Below, piece after piece: positions 6,931 to 9,852 of a stretch of DNA of 9,852 nt. Position 1 is the stretch's first letter; every line of letters starts with the position of its first letter. The stretch spans positions 1-9,852 of the forward strand of contig CAYZEZ010000191.1 in the NCBI GenBank assembly GCA_964477295.1. The letters run 5' to 3'. The notes beneath the pieces were generated by a model. It was not told the origin of the DNA. It worked only from the letters and a program-made list of their open reading frames with translations, and did not search any database. The DNA comes from CAYZEZ01 sp964477295. GTDB lineage: Bacteria > Bacteroidota > Bacteroidia > Bacteroidales > SM23-62. Made by a program: the position numbers and the translations under genes.

Positions 6931-7689
6931 TCAGGACTGAATAAATATCTCTTCAGGATATTTTACACGTATTAGAAACAATCCTTTTGCAGGAGCAGAA
7001 GTACCTGCTGATGACCGGTCCTTCTTTTCCACAATTGATTTGAATTCGTTAATCGTCATTTTCCCAAAGCCAATTTCAAGCAGTGTTCCTACAATTGCAC
7101 GGACCATATTTCTCAAAAACCGGTCGGCGGTTATGGTAAATACCGTTTTACCTGGAAACGACTCCCATGAAGCTTCTGCAACATTACAATTATTGGTCTT
7201 TACATCTGTATCCACCTTACTGAAACTGGTGAAATCTTCCATATCAAGGAGCAAAATTGCCGCTTTTTGCATGTTTTCCAGGTCAAGCTCACCATAGATA
7301 TAGTGGTTGAAAGCATCATTGAAGGGATCCTTTTGTCTGCTGATGTAATATTTGTATGTCCTGGATGAGGCACTGAAACGGGCATGGGCCTCAGGGTGGA
7401 CTTTCCTGATTGAATCAATGGCAATATCTTTCGGAAGCTTGCTATTCAGCTTAAAAGCGAATACCGGGTCATCCAGGTCATTAGCCTTCGAATCAAAATG
7501 GGCATAAAACTCCCTGGCATGCACTCCGGAGTCGGTGCGGCCACATCCCGATACATTAATTTCTTCACCGAGTAAAAGGGTAAGGTCCTCATTCATCACC
7601 TGCTGAACGGTTAGGGCATTGGGCTGGATCTGCCATCCATGATAACGGGTGCCGTTGAATGATAATTTAATGAAATAGCGCTGGTTCAT
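6931..7689 (-). CDS. truA: tRNA pseudouridine(38-40) synthase TruA
   Basis: This 252-aa enzyme converts uridines 38-40 of the tRNA anticodon arm to pseudouridine. The catalytic Asp53 sits in GCGRTDSGVHA (48-58). The N-terminal KLSFNGTRYHGWQIQP (8-23), the middle SRTYKYYI and the C-terminal FTITADRFLRNMVRAIVG stretch are standard TruA landmarks, and the length is normal. It is read leftwards; its stop (complement of 6931-6933) lies 33 bases past the aroE stop, so the two genes converge with no clear terminator between them. The start (complement of 7687-7689) puts the first beta-strand (RYFIKLSFNG) immediately at the N-terminus, as in the family. It is divergently transcribed from the secreted-protein gene to the right. 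Housekeeping function; no oddities seen. Confidence 0.96.
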   Translation of the reverse strand: MNQRYFIKLSFNGTRYHGWQIQPNALTVQQVMNEDLTLLLGEEINVSGCGRTDSGVHAREFYAHFDSKANDLDDPVFAFKLNSKLPKDIAIDSIRKVHPEAHARFSASSRTYKYYISRQKDPFNDAFNHYIYGELDLENMQKAAILLLDMEDFTSFSKVDTDVKTNNCNVAEASWESFPGKTVFTITADRFLRNMVRAIVGTLLEIGFGKMTINEFKSIVEKKDRSSAGTSAPAKGLFLIRVKYPEEIFIQS

Positions 7690-7811
7690 AGGATATAAAA
7701 ATATTTATAAAGTGGAGAGTTACCAAACTGATCTGAAATAACCTTGTGCCGATAAAAAAATATTGTTAGATTTATTAGGAATAATTTTTGCCACGAAAAT
7801 CTGCTAATTAC
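7690..7811. promoter_or_regulatory. Divergent intergenic region between truA and the secreted-protein gene
   Basis: These 122 bases must hold the start signals for truA (leftwards) and the secreted-protein gene (rightwards). On the plus strand, TAATTTTTG at 7782-7790 resembles the -7 box TAnnTTTG with one extra T, about 21 bases before the ATG; an upstream TTG lies at 7763-7765 at a short distance. On the minus strand, the complement of 7724-7731 reads TCAGTTTG, one base off the same box, without a clear -33 element. Both are weak candidates. No hairpin or operator-like palindrome stands out. Confidence 0.35.
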
Positions 7812-9852
7812 ATGAATTACCATACATGGTCCCGCCTTTACAGGATAATTATTTTATTATTATTTCTGATCCGGTTAAATCTCAGTTTTGCACAGATGCC
7901 AGATGCCATTACGATTTCGCCTGATACTGCTTCCGGATTTGATGAATTCACTCTTACGTTTGATCCCAGGCTGGCATGTTATCCTGATCCTGCAGATAGC
8001 CTTTTGGGTTATGATTCGATTGTAATGCATTCTACTGCATTAATGATAAACGGGGGGGCAGCTACTGTATTTTTTTATGAGACCGGTAATGACGGGACAT
8101 ATCCGGTGCTGTATCCAAATGGTGACGGCACCTATTCAATCACCTTCACACCTTCTGAATTTTATGGCAACGGCGATGATGTTATCAGGGGGATTAACTT
8201 ACTGTTTAATAGTGGCAGCTGGGGGCAGGTAGCTTATGATTTTGGTCCGGAGGATTGTGGGGATTTTTATATTCCCCTGCACCTTGATAGTGCAGATATC
8301 ACTTTTAATGTGGATATGTCACATTATATCTTCCTGGGCGGGTTTGATCCGTTTTTTGATTTTGTTGATGTGGTGGTGGATATTCCTGGAATGGGGATGC
8401 AGGAAGGCATTAAAATGACTGATCCCGATGGTGACAGTATCTATTCAGTCACCATCCCGGACATGATTGTCGGACAGGAAATACAATACCTCTACAGAAG
8501 AAATGGCAGATGGGATAATTCGGAATCCTATGGCCTCTGGCCTGAAAGAAAGTATATTATTCAACAGGGAGTCAATGAATTATATAATTGGTTTGAAAAT
8601 CTGGAACCTCTTTTGACCAGCGTCGCTGTCAATGTAAATATGAATTACCAGGAGGAACTTGGACTTTTTAATCCTGCAACTGATACGGTTGATATTCCCG
8701 GAACATTCAATAATTGGGCAGAAAATCCTGCAGATAGAGTCTTTATGTCGGATCCCGATTCAAACGGCATTTACTCAGTCAATATTGACAGCTTGTATAA
8801 TGGGTATAGTTTTCGATACAGGATCAGGATCCATCACGATGATAATATGGATATATGGGAAGATATAGACGATGAATGGAAACGCTGGATCGTCCTTGAA
8901 CCTGATACCAATTATGTTGATATCTGGTTTAATGACATGGATCCGGAGAAGATGGATGGACTGTATTTCTCAGAATACCTGGATGGCGAAGGCAATAACA
9001 ATGCCATTGAAATTACAAACCCAACAGATGATACTGTTGATTTGAGTGCTTGCGGATTATTGTACACTGTTGATGGCAGTGACTGGTATGGGCCATTACC
9101 AATGGATGGTTCCCTGGAAGCAAATGACATCTATCTGATTGTACATGACGAATTTGATTATTCAAAGATCGATTCTGCTTTAGTGGTAGATACTGTCTGG
9201 TCTGAGGTAACAAACTTTGACGGTAATGATGCCCTGGCCCTGGTTAAACTCTATAGCGGCAACAGCAAATGGAGGATACTCGATCAGATAGGACTTGCCA
9301 ATGATAACCCGGGAATTGGTTGGGATGTGGCAGGAGAACCTGCTGCCACCCATCAACACAGGCTCGTGAGGAAAATCATTACTGCCCGTGGAGAGAAGGA
9401 CTGGAATATCTCCGCAGGCACAAACGTGTATAATTCTGAATGGAACCTGTATGATAATGAAATTTCACCTGATCTTGGTAAACCGATAAAAAGGGTAAGT
9501 TATGATAACCTGTGGGAAAATCAGTCGTATCCTGCAACTATATGTATTTTGAGTGTAGCTGTAACCGATAATGGCTGGGGATTTGCTGTTGGAGAATACA
9601 GTTTGGCACTATACCGGGAACCGGATGATACAGAATGGAAATCCCTGCCGTTGGATATAGGGCCTGATACAAGGCTGCACAGCGTATTCTTTACCGATTC
9701 ACTAACTGGTTGGATAGCCGGAAATAATGGTTTGATACTTCATACGTCCAACGGGCTTGACTGGTCGCACCAGTATTCAGAGAATAATGTGGAACTGTCT
9801 GATATCTATTTTATTAATTCAGATACGGGATGGGCTGTTGGATCCTATATTA
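7812..9852 (+). CDS. Large secreted multidomain protein: Ig-like, CBM-like pair, lamin-tail, Ycf48-like repeats (3' partial)
   Basis: The frame is open from ATG 7812 to the right edge: 680 complete codons and no stop. An in-frame TAA at 7782-7784 with no other ATG between fixes the start. Residues 1-27 form a signal peptide (hydrophobic core IIILLLFLI, likely cut after SFA). About 30-155 is an Ig-like module (ITISPDTASGFDEFTLTF). About 163-266 and 270-378 are two related CBM20/48-like modules, each with a DIPG strand, an acidic DPDG- or DPDS-containing turn before IYSV, and a WF-acid end; the second has the classic PGTFNNWAENP. About 384-545 is a lamin-tail domain (YFSEYLDGEGNNNAIEI, then NFDGNDALALVK, GWDVAG, LVRK). 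From about 576, Ycf48/BNR-like blades begin (FTDSLTGWIAGNNGLILHTS, INSDTGWAVGS). No catalytic domain is seen. A C-terminal type IX sorting domain beyond the edge is likely but only inferred. Probably a surface or extracellular glycan-binding protein. Confidence 0.85.
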   Translation, partial: MNYHTWSRLYRIIILLLFLIRLNLSFAQMPDAITISPDTASGFDEFTLTFDPRLACYPDPADSLLGYDSIVMHSTALMINGGAATVFFYETGNDGTYPVLYPNGDGTYSITFTPSEFYGNGDDVIRGINLLFNSGSWGQVAYDFGPEDCGDFYIPLHLDSADITFNVDMSHYIFLGGFDPFFDFVDVVVDIPGMGMQEGIKMTDPDGDSIYSVTIPDMIVGQEIQYLYRRNGRWDNSESYGLWPERKYIIQQGVNELYNWFENLEPLLTSVAVNVNMNYQEELGLFNPATDTVDIPGTFNNWAENPADRVFMSDPDSNGIYSVNIDSLYNGYSFRYRIRIHHDDNMDIWEDIDDEWKRWIVLEPDTNYVDIWFNDMDPEKMDGLYFSEYLDGEGNNNAIEITNPTDDTVDLSACGLLYTVDGSDWYGPLPMDGSLEANDIYLIVHDEFDYSKIDSALVVDTVWSEVTNFDGNDALALVKLYSGNSKWRILDQIGLANDNPGIGWDVAGEPAATHQHRLVRKIITARGEKDWNISAGTNVYNSEWNLYDNEISPDLGKPIKRVSYDNLWENQSYPATICILSVAVTDNGWGFAVGEYSLALYREPDDTEWKSLPLDIGPDTRLHSVFFTDSLTGWIAGNNGLILHTSNGLDWSHQYSENNVELSDIYFINSDTGWAVGSYI

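Noticed and set aside
6894..6944. A 16-codon frame starting at GTG within GTGA overlapping the aroE stop
   Set aside because: It is very short, uses a GTG start, runs into the end of convergent truA and has no recognisable content. The overlap is likely produced by the small GTGATC repeat.
8236..8868. Short plus-strand frames at 8236-8418 and 8659-8868
   Set aside because: They lie out of frame inside the long secreted-protein frame, which has a signal peptide and recognisable domains. Their peptides have no domain character.
8912..9213. Minus-strand frames at 8912-9130 and 9013-9213
   Set aside because: They are antisense to the lamin-tail region of the secreted protein and show no start context or family similarity.
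1..9852. Search by eye for tRNA genes, CRISPR repeats, IS ends and transposases
   Set aside because: No cloverleaf with CCA-end context, regularly spaced repeats, transposase-like frame or terminal inverted repeats was recognised. Base composition looks even across the window.

Overview
The window looks like chromosomal DNA of an AT-leaning Bacteroidota bacterium, most likely a Bacteroidales/Marinilabiliales-type organism. The evidence is indirect but consistent. Promoter-like sequences resemble the Bacteroidota -33/-7 type (TTTG / TAnnTTTG). Shine-Dalgarno sequences are mostly absent. The secreted proteins have Bacteroidota-style modular architecture (Ig/CBM-like modules, lamin-tail domain, Ycf48-like repeats), and the gene set TPR protein - DUF368 - aroE is, from memory, a familiar Bacteroidota neighbourhood. 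No RNA gene, IS element, CRISPR array or clear intrinsic terminator was found, and no stretch over 300 bases lacks a gene.

Layout. (1) 2-130: last 42 codons of a + strand gene, whose end looks like the final beta-strand of an outer-membrane barrel. (2) 282-2930: an 882-aa exported protein with a CBM4/9-like N-terminal module and a GH84 (beta-N-acetylglucosaminidase)-like body. The usual catalytic Asp-Asp pair appears to be replaced by Gln-Glu. (3) 3022-6897: a tightly packed four-gene operon with every junction overlapping (TGATG, ATGA, ATGA). It encodes a 12-repeat TPR protein, a phosphosulfolactate synthase (ComA family), a DUF368/PopT undecaprenyl-phosphate translocase and shikimate dehydrogenase AroE. 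(4) 6931-7689, minus strand: tRNA pseudouridine synthase TruA, convergent with aroE. (5) 7812-9852, plus strand, running off the right edge: at least 680 codons of a large secreted multidomain protein (signal peptide, Ig-like domain, two CBM20/48-like starch-binding-type modules, lamin-tail domain, Ycf48/BNR-like repeats). It is easily missed because it has no stop codon inside the window.

How the parts may fit. The operon mixes an envelope lipid-carrier recycler (DUF368), an aromatic amino-acid enzyme (AroE) and a sulfonate-forming enzyme (ComA family), with a TPR scaffold protein in front. Translational coupling suggests they are made together, but a shared pathway is not demonstrated. The most interesting points are the ComA-family enzyme in this setting, with no other coenzyme M-type genes visible, and the GH84-like protein with a changed active-site pair.
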